64,000 nucleotides of DNA from Pediococcus stilesii. GTDB taxonomy: Bacteria > Bacillota > Bacilli > Lactobacillales > Lactobacillaceae. Where the stretch lies: contig NZ_JQBX01000007.1 of assembly GCF_001437075.1 (NCBI RefSeq), forward strand, positions 39,201-103,200, in the 5' to 3' direction. This document shows positions 16,528-26,091 of the stretch, piece by piece. Position 1 is the stretch's first letter. Every line of letters begins with the position of its first letter. The notes beneath the pieces were generated by a model that ran no database searches, was not told the origin of the DNA, and was given only the letters and a program-made list of their open reading frames with translations. Made by a program: the position numbers and the translations under genes.

Positions 16528-19500
16528 ATGACACTTCAAATAATGTATGGACCGGCAAGTGCCGACCATTTAGACGGCATTGCTCAAAAAGTGGTTGAAA
16601 TTCAGCGCAGAGATAAGCAGGCCTTAGTATATTACTTAGTTCCGAATCATATAAAATTTCAATCTGAAATTCAACTGCTTCAGAAGTTGCGACAAAAAAA
16701 AGAAATTACCGGGCATATTTTTGCAGAAAAAGATGTCCAAATTTTGTCAATCAGTCGACTAGCTTGGTTCTTTTTACGAAATAGTAGTATTTATCAGTAT
16801 CCAAGATTGACCGGTTCAAGTACGAACATGTTGTTATACAGAGTAATATTGGAACATCAAGATGAGTTAATTTTATTCCATAATATTGACGCTCAATTGG
16901 GGCTGGTGCAAGAGATTGCACGACAATTAACCGAGTTTAAACAGGGAAATGTTAGTCCCGAAAATTTGGAGCAAGTTATTGATAAAATTGGCGAAAATGA
17001 AGACGTAGGCATGGATTTATCAGCTAAATTACATGATCTGAACATCATCTATACTGCTTATGACGAGGCGATTCAAAGCCAGTTTATCGATAGTAGCGAT
17101 ATTACGCGTGCGCTTACTGATGAACTTGCTAATTTAGATTTAACGGGGCAAAACTTTATCATCAGTGGATTTTCTAACTTTTCTGCGGAAGAAATGCGAC
17201 TACTTCAGACAATGATGATGTCCAACGCCAATGTTTTGCTTGATCTGACAATGAACCAGTACCCATCCATGAAAAATATTTCAGAAAATAGTTTGTTTTT
17301 TGAAAACGAAAGAATTGTTTTCAAAATTAATGAGTGGTGCAATGAAAACGGCGTGAAAGTTGAGTCGCCGATTCAAATAAGAGAATCACGGGTCGGTCAA
17401 AATTTGAGAGAGCTCGAACAATATTGGATTGATTCAACTAGGGGACAGTCCGGAAAGCAGTCTCCAAAAAAGGTAGATAAAATTAGCATCTTTCAGTCAA
17501 ATAGTCGTTACGCGGAAGTTGAACATGTAGCAACGTTAATTCGACAAAAAATGGCAGCAGATCCAACGCTCAAATTTTCTGATTTCTCGGTTCTGACTCG
17601 TCATTTAGATGATTACGCGACAATCGTGCGACCGATATTTGATCAATTGGAACTACCTATATTTTACGATTTACAAATTGCAATGAAAAACCATCCACTT
17701 CTAGAATTGATCAATGCGCTATTTGATATTAAGAATCGTAATTTCCGCTATGAAGATGTTATGCGTTTATTGAAGACGGGACTACTTTGTCCAGAAGAAG
17801 ATGACATGGCGGAGTCTGAATTTATGAAGAGTGTCTATATCACTGAGAATTACGTTTTGAAACAAGGCATATATGGACATCAATGGCTACAAAAAAAAGC
17901 TTGGAAATATAGTAGATTCAATGATTTAGATCGAGACCAGCAAACTGACGAAGAGACCGACATAAATCGAAGAATTAACTTAATTAAAAAATACGTATCA
18001 GATACGGTGATGCCTTTTTTCAATAATTTATCTACTGTTAAAAGTGGGGCAGAAGCTGCAAAAGCTCTCTATCAGTTTTTAATTGATAATCATGTTGACC
18101 AGTGTTTATTAAAATGGCGCGATCGGTGGATTGATGAAGGTAATCTGGCGAAAGCCGCTGAACCAGAGCAAGCGTGGGAAACATTTATTCAAATGCTGGA
18201 TGAGTTTGTTGAGATACTAGGCGATCAGCCATTCGACCCAACTAATTTTATGGGTCTTTTAAATGCAGGATTTGAAGGTGCTACATATTCACAAATTCCA
18301 TCAACGTTAGATCAAATTTTAATTTCCGAGACGGGAATGGTTCAAATGATGGATCGAAAAATCGTCTTCATAATTGGAGCGACGGATCGAGTGATGCCTG
18401 AGCAAGTTTCCGACAGTGGCTTTATCGACCAAGACGGTAAAAACGAAGTTACTGAATATTTAGATGAAGATCAATTTTTAAGTGTTAGTACTGAACGACA
18501 AATGCGCCAAGAGCCGTACTTGAATTACCTAACCTTTATGATCGGTTCGGACGAATTAATCTTTTCATGCCCTAAAAGTGGCAACGATGGAGCAGAATAC
18601 AAAATATCACCGTATGTGGAACGGATTAAAAATCACTTTAAAATTGAAGTTCAGAATCTTCCTAGTCGACCAAGTTCGGATGATTCAACAATTGAACCTT
18701 TTGTTGGCTCCAAGCGAAGTACATTAAGTCATTTGGTTCAATATGCCCGGTCAGTCAACGAAACTAAACAAGAAGCAGACAGCCGCTGGAATTTAATTTT
18801 TAGTCTACTTAAAAAGAGTACAGTTAGTACCCTTGCGGATCACTTACTGAGCAGTCTGCGTTATAAGAATATTCCTAAAAAGTTAAAACCAGAAATTGTT
18901 ACGGGTTTGTACGGGGATACCATTTACGCTTCTGTTTCTAAACTAGAAGAATTTTATCGCAATGAGTACTCTTACTTTTTGAAATACGGGTTAAAATTAC
19001 AGGAACGAGAAACGGCTGATCTAAGTCCAGCCGACACAGGACAATACTTCCATGCCGCAATGGATAAGTTGGTGAAAATCATCAGCACCTCTGATTTGAA
19101 CTTCAATGAAGTTAATCAAGACCAAATCAAAATGGTTACCAAAAATTTGTTAGAACAGATGCAAAATGATCAGCAATTTGAACAGTTTAATGGTACCTAC
19201 CGGATGGGATATTTACGCCAACAATTGAATCAGACAATTCAGTCGATGGTGGAAGCTATTTTTAAGCAATTATCTCGGACACGAATGCGGCCGATTGCTT
19301 CGGAGCAAATGTTTGGTCAAATCGGATCGCAAAAAGGATTACCAGCGTTGAAGTTCAAAGTAGATGGAGATCGATCAATCAATGTACGAGGGAAAATTGA
19401 CCGAATTGATAAAATTTCGATTGGACAAGAGGAGTATCTGGGGGTTGTTGACTATAAATCTAGTAGCCGAAAATTTGACTTTGCTGATGCATATTATGGG

Positions 19501-20079
19501 CTGGCAATGCAGATGTTGATGTATTTGGACGTTGTTCAACGGAACCGAAAACAAATTGATCCAGGCGAACAATCTAAAATTTCTAGTGCACTCTACATGA
19601 TTTTTCAAGACCCACTGTTAAAGGCAAAGGACTGGAAAGATGATGATCCAGAAAAGTTAACCCAGGCATTATTCAAGAAATTTTCGTTAAATGGTTTTCT
19701 ATTGGATGATAGTGAACTATTGAAAGAAATTGACAAAACGATTGAAGAAACTAGAAAGTCAGATGTGTATCCAATTGGCTTTACAACCAAAGGGGCGCTA
19801 ACGAAAAATAGTTTAAATAGCATTGTTAGTGAAAATGAACTTCAAAATTTGATTAAACATGCTGAAGATAAGGTTATTGAAGCAGGGAAACGAATTTTTA
19901 ATGGAGAACTCGATTTAAATCCAGTTCAGTGGTCAGATCGACGAACAGTTATGGAATATTCACCCTATAAAGAAGTTATGCAGTTTGATGCAATGCTGCC
20001 AGAAAATAATTACAATATAATAAAAAAACTTGATAAAGAAGAAGTTTTAAAACGAATTGAAGAGGAGCAAGAAGACTAA
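16528..20079 (+). CDS. rexB: ATP-dependent nuclease subunit RexB (AddB type)
   Basis: A 1183-residue subunit of the RexAB/AddAB helicase-nuclease that processes double-strand breaks for RecA-dependent repair and degrades linear DNA until it meets a Chi-like site. The N-terminal half is the inactive helicase-like scaffold of AddB (MYGPASADHLDG replaces a canonical Walker A). The C-terminal RecB-type nuclease domain carries GKIDRIDKI and VVDYKSS (about residues 970-985), the PD-(D/E)xK metal site. Iron-sulfur cysteines of Bacillus AddB are not apparent, as usual for lactic acid bacteria. Its stop TAA overlaps the rexA ATG. Five TGAASTTCA motifs lie within or at the edges of this gene. Confidence 0.94.
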   Translation: MTLQIMYGPASADHLDGIAQKVVEIQRRDKQALVYYLVPNHIKFQSEIQLLQKLRQKKEITGHIFAEKDVQILSISRLAWFFLRNSSIYQYPRLTGSSTNMLLYRVILEHQDELILFHNIDAQLGLVQEIARQLTEFKQGNVSPENLEQVIDKIGENEDVGMDLSAKLHDLNIIYTAYDEAIQSQFIDSSDITRALTDELANLDLTGQNFIISGFSNFSAEEMRLLQTMMMSNANVLLDLTMNQYPSMKNISENSLFFENERIVFKINEWCNENGVKVESPIQIRESRVGQNLRELEQYWIDSTRGQSGKQSPKKVDKISIFQSNSRYAEVEHVATLIRQKMAADPTLKFSDFSVLTRHLDDYATIVRPIFDQLELPIFYDLQIAMKNHPLLELINALFDIKNRNFRYEDVMRLLKTGLLCPEEDDMAESEFMKSVYITENYVLKQGIYGHQWLQKKAWKYSRFNDLDRDQQTDEETDINRRINLIKKYVSDTVMPFFNNLSTVKSGAEAAKALYQFLIDNHVDQCLLKWRDRWIDEGNLAKAAEPEQAWETFIQMLDEFVEILGDQPFDPTNFMGLLNAGFEGATYSQIPSTLDQILISETGMVQMMDRKIVFIIGATDRVMPEQVSDSGFIDQDGKNEVTEYLDEDQFLSVSTERQMRQEPYLNYLTFMIGSDELIFSCPKSGNDGAEYKISPYVERIKNHFKIEVQNLPSRPSSDDSTIEPFVGSKRSTLSHLVQYARSVNETKQEADSRWNLIFSLLKKSTVSTLADHLLSSLRYKNIPKKLKPEIVTGLYGDTIYASVSKLEEFYRNEYSYFLKYGLKLQERETADLSPADTGQYFHAAMDKLVKIISTSDLNFNEVNQDQIKMVTKNLLEQMQNDQQFEQFNGTYRMGYLRQQLNQTIQSMVEAIFKQLSRTRMRPIASEQMFGQIGSQKGLPALKFKVDGDRSINVRGKIDRIDKISIGQEEYLGVVDYKSSSRKFDFADAYYGLAMQMLMYLDVVQRNRKQIDPGEQSKISSALYMIFQDPLLKAKDWKDDDPEKLTQALFKKFSLNGFLLDDSELLKEIDKTIEETRKSDVYPIGFTTKGALTKNSLNSIVSENELQNLIKHAEDKVIEAGKRIFNGELDLNPVQWSDRRTVMEYSPYKEVMQFDAMLPENNYNIIKKLDKEEVLKRIEEEQED

Positions 20080-23000
20080 TGGCAAGAGAGTATACAGTGA
20101 GTCAAAAGCAGGCAATCAATAGTTTCGGTCATAATATTCTTGTATCGGCTTCGGCAGGGTCCGGTAAAACTTCGGTTTTGGTTGAACGTGTTATCCAGAA
20201 AATCATCGGAGGCGAAGATGTCGATCGACTTTTGGTAGTGACTTTTACCGAAGCCGCCGCAAGCGAAATGAAGGAACGAATTCGAGCCGCAATTATTAAA
20301 AAAACTAATGAAGTGAAGGATATCGAACTCCAAAACCATTTATCAATGCAATTAAACAAGCTTAATAATGCCAACATTAGCACGTTACACGCATTTTGTA
20401 TGGCAATAATTCGTAACTACTATTATGTAATTAATCTTGACCCCGCCTTTCGGATTATGGATACGACAGAAAGCGAGCTAATGAAAGAAAATGTGTGGGC
20501 CGATTTGCGCGAGGAATTATACGAACTAGATGAAGACGGTCAATTTGCTTTACTGACACGTAATTTTTCAAATGATCGCACTGACGATGGACTGCAAGAT
20601 TTAATTTTGGAGCTGTTCGAGTTTTCAAATGCTAATCCCGACCCAGACGGCTGGTTAGATAAAATCGCTCAAAACTATGAAGTGGTTTCGGACAATGTAA
20701 CTGATATGAAATTCACTAAAAAGTTGCTGGAAGAAGTAAAAACAACCTTAATTCGGATTTATCAAAAGGACTTGGAAATTGCAGAGCAAGCGGTTAATGG
20801 CGGAGAACCCTTAAAGAAAGCGGCTGATAATTTTCAAGAAGAAGTGGCGGAGATTAAGGCGATTATTGACAGCGACTTTCACGATTGGAACGCACTGCAA
20901 CATAAAATAAACGCTGTTAAGTTTGCGCAATTACCACGGGGGAAGAAGGAAGAAGTTAAAGAGTTTAATGCATATGCTAAAGATATGCGAAATGAATTGA
21001 AATCTGACTTCAATGAATTGGCCGAAAAATACTTCAAATTAGACAATGAACAAATGATCGTGATATTCAAGGACGCATATCAATTAATGATGAAGTTAGT
21101 TGAAGTTCAGAAGCAATTTGCAAAACGCTTTTTGGATGAAAAGCTAGTCCGACGATCACTTGATTTTAGTGATTTGGAGCATTTTGCTCTCCAAATTGTG
21201 ATGGATGATTCTGAAGAAGGACGTGCCGTTCGGCGAAGTTTTCAAAAAAAATTTAATGAAGTTATTGTTGATGAGTACCAGGATATTAATCCACTTCAAG
21301 AGACAATCTTAACTGCAGTCGCTCGCCGTGATCCTGGAAACATGTTCATGGTTGGTGATGTTAAGCAATCAATTTATGCTTTTCGAATGGCCGATCCAGG
21401 TTTGTTCATTGCTAAAAATAATCGTTTCAAAGATGATAATCAGCCGGATGAACGAATAATATTAGCTGAAAACTTTCGTTCGATGCAAAACGTGGATGAC
21501 TTTACCAACTTAATTTTTAATCAAGTAATGGATACTGAAGTTGGAGAGATCGAGTATGACGATGATGCACAATTACAATTTGGTGCTAAATATTATCCAG
21601 ATGAAGTTCAGAATAACACTGAAATTTTAATTTTTGATGATGGAAGTCGAGAGAATGGTGACGTTGACACACCTAGTTCGATTATTTCTGATAAAAATGA
21701 TGGTCAGCTCCAAATGATAGCCCATCGAATTATTCAACTTTTTAACGAGGGGACTCAGGTCTATGACCGTGAGGAGCAAAAATTGCGTCCTTTGAAGTAC
21801 AGCGACATTGCGCTACTTCATTCAACCGGTGGAAATAATCTTCAGATTGTAGATACGTTTAAAAAATATGGTATTCCAATTGAAGTTAATAATGCGCAGG
21901 ATTATTTCCAGACAACCGAAGTTTCAGTCATGATGGCACTATTAAAAATTATTGATAATCCGTATCAAGATATCCCATTGGCCGCGGTCTTACGGTCACC
22001 AATTGTGGGGTTGGATGAAAATGAGTTGGCATTTTTACGAATTGGAAAAAAGAATGGCCACTATTACGAAGCCCTTTTATATTTTGAAAATGAGTTTCAA
22101 ATTGACTATCAAAATGAATTTCAGGCTAACTTAAAGCGTAAAATAGATCAATTTCTACAACAGCTACATGAATTTAGTCGGTTGGCGCAACAATCGAACC
22201 TAGTTGATTTATTGTGGGAGATTTATGATCAAACGGGTTACCTGGATTATGTGGGTGGAATGCCGGACGGACCACAGCGTCAAAATAATCTTCATGCACT
22301 TTATGACCGAGCTAGAGGCTATGAAGAATCTAGCTTTAAGGGGCTTTTTCAATTTGTTCGGTTTGTCGAAAAAATGCGCAATAAAAATAAAGATCTCGCT
22401 GAAAATCCGGTTATAACGGATGCGGAATCTGTTAAATTGATGACAATTCACGGAAGCAAGGGGTTGGAATTTCCAATTGTATTCTTAATTGACGCAGAAC
22501 ACGGATTTAATAACGCGGACTCTAAGGGACGGTACGTATTAGATCGAGATGCGGGAATGGGAATTACAGTCAAAGACTTTATTCATCGTTTGGAAATTGA
22601 CACCCTTCAAAAAAATTGGATTATTAATATTAAAAAGAAAAAAATGTTAGCGGAAGAGCTGCGAGTATTGTACGTGGCGTTAACTCGGGCACAGCAAAAA
22701 TTGATTGTCACTGGTGCGGTAAAATCTCAAACAGATGCGTTAAAGAAGTGGGCAGCAGCAACCGACACGAGTCAATTACTGATCGATGCAGACCAACGAT
22801 CAAAAGTTAATAACTTTTTAGATTGGATTGGGATGTCCGTAATGCGAACTCCTGACGTAATTGAAGAATATGCAGAATTTGCGGGTCGAGAATTGACGGG
22901 ACTACGCCTTCCAAAGATTAAAATGGAATTCATGACCGTTCAGGATTTACAAGGTCAACGTGAAATAACTGCGGATGTGACGAGTACATCAACGATGTTA

Positions 23001-23786
23001 CAAAAGGTGAACATTGACGATGATTTAGATAATTCCAATAAAATTAAAGCGATTCTTGATTTTAAATATCATGATGAAGATGCCACAAAAACAACAGCGT
23101 ACCAATCTGTTTCGGAAATTAAGCGAGTTTTTGATGATCCGGATAAGCTCGAACTGAATTTCAGTGAGGTTGGGGCAGACCAGAAGATAAAGACGCAAAA
23201 TCGCTATGTTACCGATAGCCTTCAAAAGCCGCGATTTATGAATGAAGTTGCCCAACCTAAACCCACGGAAATTGGGACCGCAACTCATTTAATTTTACAA
23301 CAACTCGATTTAAGGCAGTCGGTGACCGAGGTCGTGATTAAGGATAAAATTGTTGAGTTAGTGATGGCACGGGTACTGGATGAAGCGGTGGCTAAAAAAA
23401 TTAAAATATCAACAATTTTGACCTTTTTTGAGAGTGAATTGGGTCAATTGATGCTGGCTCACCCAACGAATGTTCATCGTGAGGAGGCGTTCTCGCTGTT
23501 ACTTCCAGCTAAGGGTCTATTTCCAAGTGTTAAAGGCGACGAGGATGTATTAATTCACGGAATTATTGATGCGTATTTTGAGATGGATCAACGCGTAATT
23601 CTGCTTGATTACAAAACTGATTTTGTTTTGCCGGGAAGCGTGGATCAAGGAATAAAATCAATTATTGACCGTTATCAGGGTCAGGTTAATCTATATGCGC
23701 AAGCGCTAGAAAATATTCTTGGAAAACCAGTTAGTGAGAAATATTTGTATTTACTTTCGATTGGCAAGTTGGTAGAAATTCAGTAA
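20079..23786 (+). CDS. rexA: ATP-dependent helicase/nuclease subunit RexA (AddA type)
   Basis: A 1235-residue UvrD/Rep-type helicase fused to a RecB-family nuclease. Walker A is SASAGSGKTSVLV (residues about 23-35); helicase motif II is VDEYQDINPLQE, motif III GDVKQSIYAFR, motif IV ENFRS and motif V LMTIHGSKGLEFP. The C-terminal nuclease site is LLDYKTDFV near residue 1175. It works with RexB in end resection and restart of broken forks. The gene overlaps rexB by one base (TAATG), implying translational coupling, and is closed by a terminator just after its stop. Confidence 0.95.
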   Translation: MAREYTVSQKQAINSFGHNILVSASAGSGKTSVLVERVIQKIIGGEDVDRLLVVTFTEAAASEMKERIRAAIIKKTNEVKDIELQNHLSMQLNKLNNANISTLHAFCMAIIRNYYYVINLDPAFRIMDTTESELMKENVWADLREELYELDEDGQFALLTRNFSNDRTDDGLQDLILELFEFSNANPDPDGWLDKIAQNYEVVSDNVTDMKFTKKLLEEVKTTLIRIYQKDLEIAEQAVNGGEPLKKAADNFQEEVAEIKAIIDSDFHDWNALQHKINAVKFAQLPRGKKEEVKEFNAYAKDMRNELKSDFNELAEKYFKLDNEQMIVIFKDAYQLMMKLVEVQKQFAKRFLDEKLVRRSLDFSDLEHFALQIVMDDSEEGRAVRRSFQKKFNEVIVDEYQDINPLQETILTAVARRDPGNMFMVGDVKQSIYAFRMADPGLFIAKNNRFKDDNQPDERIILAENFRSMQNVDDFTNLIFNQVMDTEVGEIEYDDDAQLQFGAKYYPDEVQNNTEILIFDDGSRENGDVDTPSSIISDKNDGQLQMIAHRIIQLFNEGTQVYDREEQKLRPLKYSDIALLHSTGGNNLQIVDTFKKYGIPIEVNNAQDYFQTTEVSVMMALLKIIDNPYQDIPLAAVLRSPIVGLDENELAFLRIGKKNGHYYEALLYFENEFQIDYQNEFQANLKRKIDQFLQQLHEFSRLAQQSNLVDLLWEIYDQTGYLDYVGGMPDGPQRQNNLHALYDRARGYEESSFKGLFQFVRFVEKMRNKNKDLAENPVITDAESVKLMTIHGSKGLEFPIVFLIDAEHGFNNADSKGRYVLDRDAGMGITVKDFIHRLEIDTLQKNWIINIKKKKMLAEELRVLYVALTRAQQKLIVTGAVKSQTDALKKWAAATDTSQLLIDADQRSKVNNFLDWIGMSVMRTPDVIEEYAEFAGRELTGLRLPKIKMEFMTVQDLQGQREITADVTSTSTMLQKVNIDDDLDNSNKIKAILDFKYHDEDATKTTAYQSVSEIKRVFDDPDKLELNFSEVGADQKIKTQNRYVTDSLQKPRFMNEVAQPKPTEIGTATHLILQQLDLRQSVTEVVIKDKIVELVMARVLDEAVAKKIKISTILTFFESELGQLMLAHPTNVHREEAFSLLLPAKGLFPSVKGDEDVLIHGIIDAYFEMDQRVILLDYKTDFVLPGSVDQGIKSIIDRYQGQVNLYAQALENILGKPVSEKYLYLLSIGKLVEIQ

Positions 23787-23795
23787 CGAATCTTG

Positions 23796-23824
23796 GAAGT
23801 GGAAAATCGGGCCACTTCTTTTTT
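23796..23824 (+). terminator. Terminator of the rexBA operon
   Basis: GAAGTGG (23796-23802) pairs with CCACTTC (23812-23818), followed by six T. Confidence 0.85.
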
Positions 23825-23955
23825 ATTAAAATGGTAATGTAGGTCATTAATTAGTATTAGGTAATTAAAAAATAGTTCATTGAATAATGATAGCGATTCA
23901 TTTTAGCAAGGGTATTTAAGTAGGGTTTAAGTTCGAAAGCGAAATGTGTGGATAA

Positions 23956-23983
23956 CTGTGGAAAACTTTGTTAATAACTCAAA
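23956..23983 (+). repeat. 28-bp direct repeat, copy 1 (DnaA-box region)
   Basis: The 28 bases starting CTGTGGAAAACTTTG are identical at 23956-23983 and 24260-24287, 304 bp apart. Each contains a one-mismatch DnaA box followed by an AT-rich GTTAATAACTC segment. Confidence 0.92.
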
Positions 23984-24259
23984 GGGCAGCATAAAACTTG
24001 TACACAAAAGTTATTAAATAAGTCTTAAGAGCTGTCGAAAAGTTATCCACAGGCTTGTGTGGGAACTGTGGACAAAAAAATATGTAAAAATATTTTTGAC
24101 TTTAAAATGCCGGTATCATAGCGTTGGCAGCGTGTAAATTGTAACAAAAATGAAGTTGACGATCTGTGGATAACTAAAAAAACGGTTGACAAAAACTTAT
24201 CCACAAATATGGTATCGAACATAAATTCGACCCAATATATTGTGAGTTGTTTTTTACAC

Positions 24260-24287
24260 CTGTGGAAAACTTTGTTAATAACTCAAA
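24260..24287 (+). repeat. 28-bp direct repeat, copy 2 (DnaA-box region)
   Basis: Second identical copy of the 28-bp unit described at 23956. It ends 18 bp before the rlmH start, so it may overlap the rlmH promoter or leader. Confidence 0.92.
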
Positions 24288-24305
24288 AAAGGATGTGCAA
24301 AAACG

Positions 24306-24785
24306 GTGAATATAAAAATCATAGTTGTGGGAAAACTAAAAGAAAAATATTTGAAGCAGGGAATTGCAGAATATGCTAAAAGACTTTCAAAATTCTGTAA
24401 ATTTCAAATTATTGAGGTAGCGGATGAAAAAGCGCCCGAAAGTTTGAGTGAGGCGCAGATGGAAGATGTAAAAAATAAAGAAGGCGAGCGAATTTTATCC
24501 AAAGTTAAAGATCGTGATTACGTTTTTACTTTAGAAATTAAAGGAAAGGAACGATCGTCTGAAGAACTTTCCGCTGAAATGGCTAAGTTGGCAACATATG
24601 GTAACTCGGATATTACTTTTATTATTGGCGGTTCGTTAGGATTAAGCTCGGATGTAATGAAACGCTCAAACTCAGCGATTTCGTTTGGACGATTTACTCT
24701 GCCACATCAATTAATGCGATTGGTGTTAACGGAACAAATTTATCGATCGTTTATGATTCAGGCAGGAAGCCCTTATCATAAGTAA
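24306..24785 (+). CDS. rlmH: 23S rRNA (pseudouridine1915-N3)-methyltransferase RlmH
   Basis: A 159-residue SPOUT-class methyltransferase, the normal family length. It methylates pseudouridine 1915 in helix 69 of 23S rRNA on assembled ribosomes using S-adenosylmethionine. The SAM-binding trefoil knot is seen in [18 protein letters not shown] and in the C-terminal [23 protein letters not shown] segment, ending with the conserved GSPYHK. The start is GTG at 24306 with AAGGATG upstream. It lies directly after the DnaA-box cluster; rlmH is also origin-proximal in other Firmicutes. Confidence 0.96.
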   Translation: MNIKIIVVGKLKEKYLKQGIAEYAKRLSKFCKFQIIEVADEKAPESLSEAQMEDVKNKEGERILSKVKDRDYVFTLEIKGKERSSEELSAEMAKLATYGNSDITFIIGGSLGLSSDVMKRSNSAISFGRFTLPHQLMRLVLTEQIYRSFMIQAGSPYHK

Positions 24786-24857
24786 ATTGCAATGCTAGAG
24801 AGAATAGCGTTACAAATAGGTGATGAAGATATAGTATTTTCACATGGAGATGTGGTT

Positions 24858-25598
24858 ATGTTCGCACAAACTTTAAAATTCAAACGGATGGAATTAGGTA
24901 TAACTCAACAACAATTGGCTGATCGGCTTTTTGTATCGCGGCAAACCGTTTCAAGCTGGGAAACTGGAAGAAACTTACCAAATATTGACACACTAAATTT
25001 GATTGCTGAGTGTTTAAACGTCTCGCCGAACTATTTACTTAATGGGGATGCATATTTTGAAACTTCAAGTTTAAGTTCCTTCTCACTGATGCTTTTAGTG
25101 ATCATTAGGTTAGGGGCCGCTACATCAACTGAAACTTTGAAAAGAACCGACATTTTAATCGTGCTAATGCTATTTTTCATTGCTTATACTTATTTTTCTA
25201 AAAAATTAATACGAATGAAGGCACCTTTAGGTATTGGGCTTGGAATAGTAATGATTTTGATGTCATTCTTTTTAAATTTTAAAGCAGATTTTATTTTTCA
25301 ACTATCCTATGTGGTTGTAGGAGCAATATTGATTAGCGAAAATACTTTTTTATTTTTAAAAAATAGAGGAAGATTTAATATGAAAAATAAAAACTGGTGG
25401 ATTTTTAATATTGTGTTAGGAACTGTAAGTATAGGATTGGGTATATTAGTGCTTGTTCGAAAAGTTGATGGAGCTGGTCACATAGAGACAGTTGAATCGA
25501 AATTAATTGAGCTTTTAATACTTTTAATTTTTATGGGAATGATTTTAATGATTGAACTAATTGTTCACTTAATTTTGAATAAAATAAGAAGAATTTAA
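24858..25598 (+). CDS. XRE-family regulator with C-terminal membrane domain
   Basis: A 246-residue protein with an N-terminal helix-turn-helix (residues about 5-60: LKFKRMELGITQQQLADRLFVSRQTVSSWETGRNLPNIDTL) and a hydrophobic C-terminal half containing about five or six transmembrane helices. Such membrane-tethered XRE proteins are common in lactobacilli and may sense envelope or membrane signals; the target genes are unknown. The ATG at 24858 is preceded by GGAG at 8 nt; an ATG at 24792 has no ribosome binding site. It follows rlmH by 72 nt and ends at a strong terminator. Confidence 0.85.
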   Translation: MFAQTLKFKRMELGITQQQLADRLFVSRQTVSSWETGRNLPNIDTLNLIAECLNVSPNYLLNGDAYFETSSLSSFSLMLLVIIRLGAATSTETLKRTDILIVLMLFFIAYTYFSKKLIRMKAPLGIGLGIVMILMSFFLNFKADFIFQLSYVVVGAILISENTFLFLKNRGRFNMKNKNWWIFNIVLGTVSIGLGILVLVRKVDGAGHIETVESKLIELLILLIFMGMILMIELIVHLILNKIRRI

Positions 25599-25603
25599 CG
25601 AAT

Positions 25604-25643
25604 AAAAAATGTGCCACGGCTTCTTTGCCGTGGCACATTTTTT
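25604..25643. terminator. Bidirectional terminator between the XRE gene and the Rrf2 gene
   Basis: A perfect 17-bp stem with 6-nt loop (25604-25620 with 25627-25643) has A and T runs on its two sides. Confidence 0.92.
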
Positions 25644-25646
25644 GTA

Positions 25647-26075
25647 TTAACGAACCTGATTGCGCTCTAATACATCGTCAATAATATCTTGAATACTGGT
25701 TAAAGCCATTTTCTGAAAGGCACTTTCTTGAATATCCGCATAAACGGCATTCAAGGTTTCTTGAATATTTCCGCCGACAACACATTGTGGGTTTGTTTTA
25801 GGATCCACGTGTAGCAGATTATGATCCATGTTGATGGCTTGATATACATCTAGTAGAGTGATTTGGTCTGCCGAACGAGTTAAAGCTGGATTGACGCTCC
25901 CTTGTCGAGTGGATATTAAACCAGCTTTTTTCAAATCAGACATTAAACTTCGAACGGTGCTGGCATTGGTTTCAATGCTACTTGCAATCATCTTACTGGA
26001 TAAATCACCATTTTTATAAATATCCAAAAATGCCAAAATGTGGATTGCATCGCTCAGCTTGTAAGAATATTTCAT
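25647..26075 (-). CDS. Rrf2 family transcriptional regulator
   Basis: A 142-residue Rrf2 protein: winged helix at residues about 5-70 (ASSIETNASTVRSLMSDLKKAGLISTRQG), then a dimerisation helix. Instead of the three iron-sulfur cysteines of IscR there is a single Cys in NPQCVVGG, as in the YwnA-like group, so it may be a thiol-based redox sensor. The ATG at 26075 is preferred over a GTG three codons upstream because of spacing to AGGTG. It lies 16 nt downstream of the NmrA-like oxidoreductase on the same strand, so the regulator and its likely target form one operon. Confidence 0.87.
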   Translation of the reverse strand: MKYSYKLSDAIHILAFLDIYKNGDLSSKMIASSIETNASTVRSLMSDLKKAGLISTRQGSVNPALTRSADQITLLDVYQAINMDHNLLHVDPKTNPQCVVGGNIQETLNAVYADIQESAFQKMALTSIQDIIDDVLERNQVR

Positions 26076-26091
26076 TAAGTTCACCTGTATC

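Larger units (their letters stand above)
23947..24287. other. DnaA-box cluster between rexA and rlmH
   Basis: Four perfect TTATCCACA boxes lie at 23947-23955 (reverse), 24043-24051 (forward), 24165-24173 (reverse) and 24197-24205 (forward). One-mismatch boxes are at 23957-23965, 24067-24075 and 24261-24269. The region is non-coding (23787-24305). Density and strand alternation resemble DnaA-box clusters that titrate DnaA or support initiation. dnaA and dnaN are not nearby, so this is more likely a regulatory cluster than the main origin. From memory, a DnaA-bound cluster also lies near rlmH (yydA) in Bacillus subtilis. Confidence 0.85.

Noticed and set aside
23947..24287. The DnaA-box cluster as the chromosomal origin itself
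   Set aside because: dnaA, dnaN and rpmH are absent from the window and the flanking genes rexA and rlmH run the same way, with no orientation switch. I report a cluster, not an origin.
24750..24800. The rlmH 3' end as an SCC-type attachment site
   Set aside because: The 3' end has the conserved coding sequence (GSPYHK) that SCC elements use in staphylococci, but no repeated att core or recombinase gene is found downstream; an ordinary XRE gene follows.
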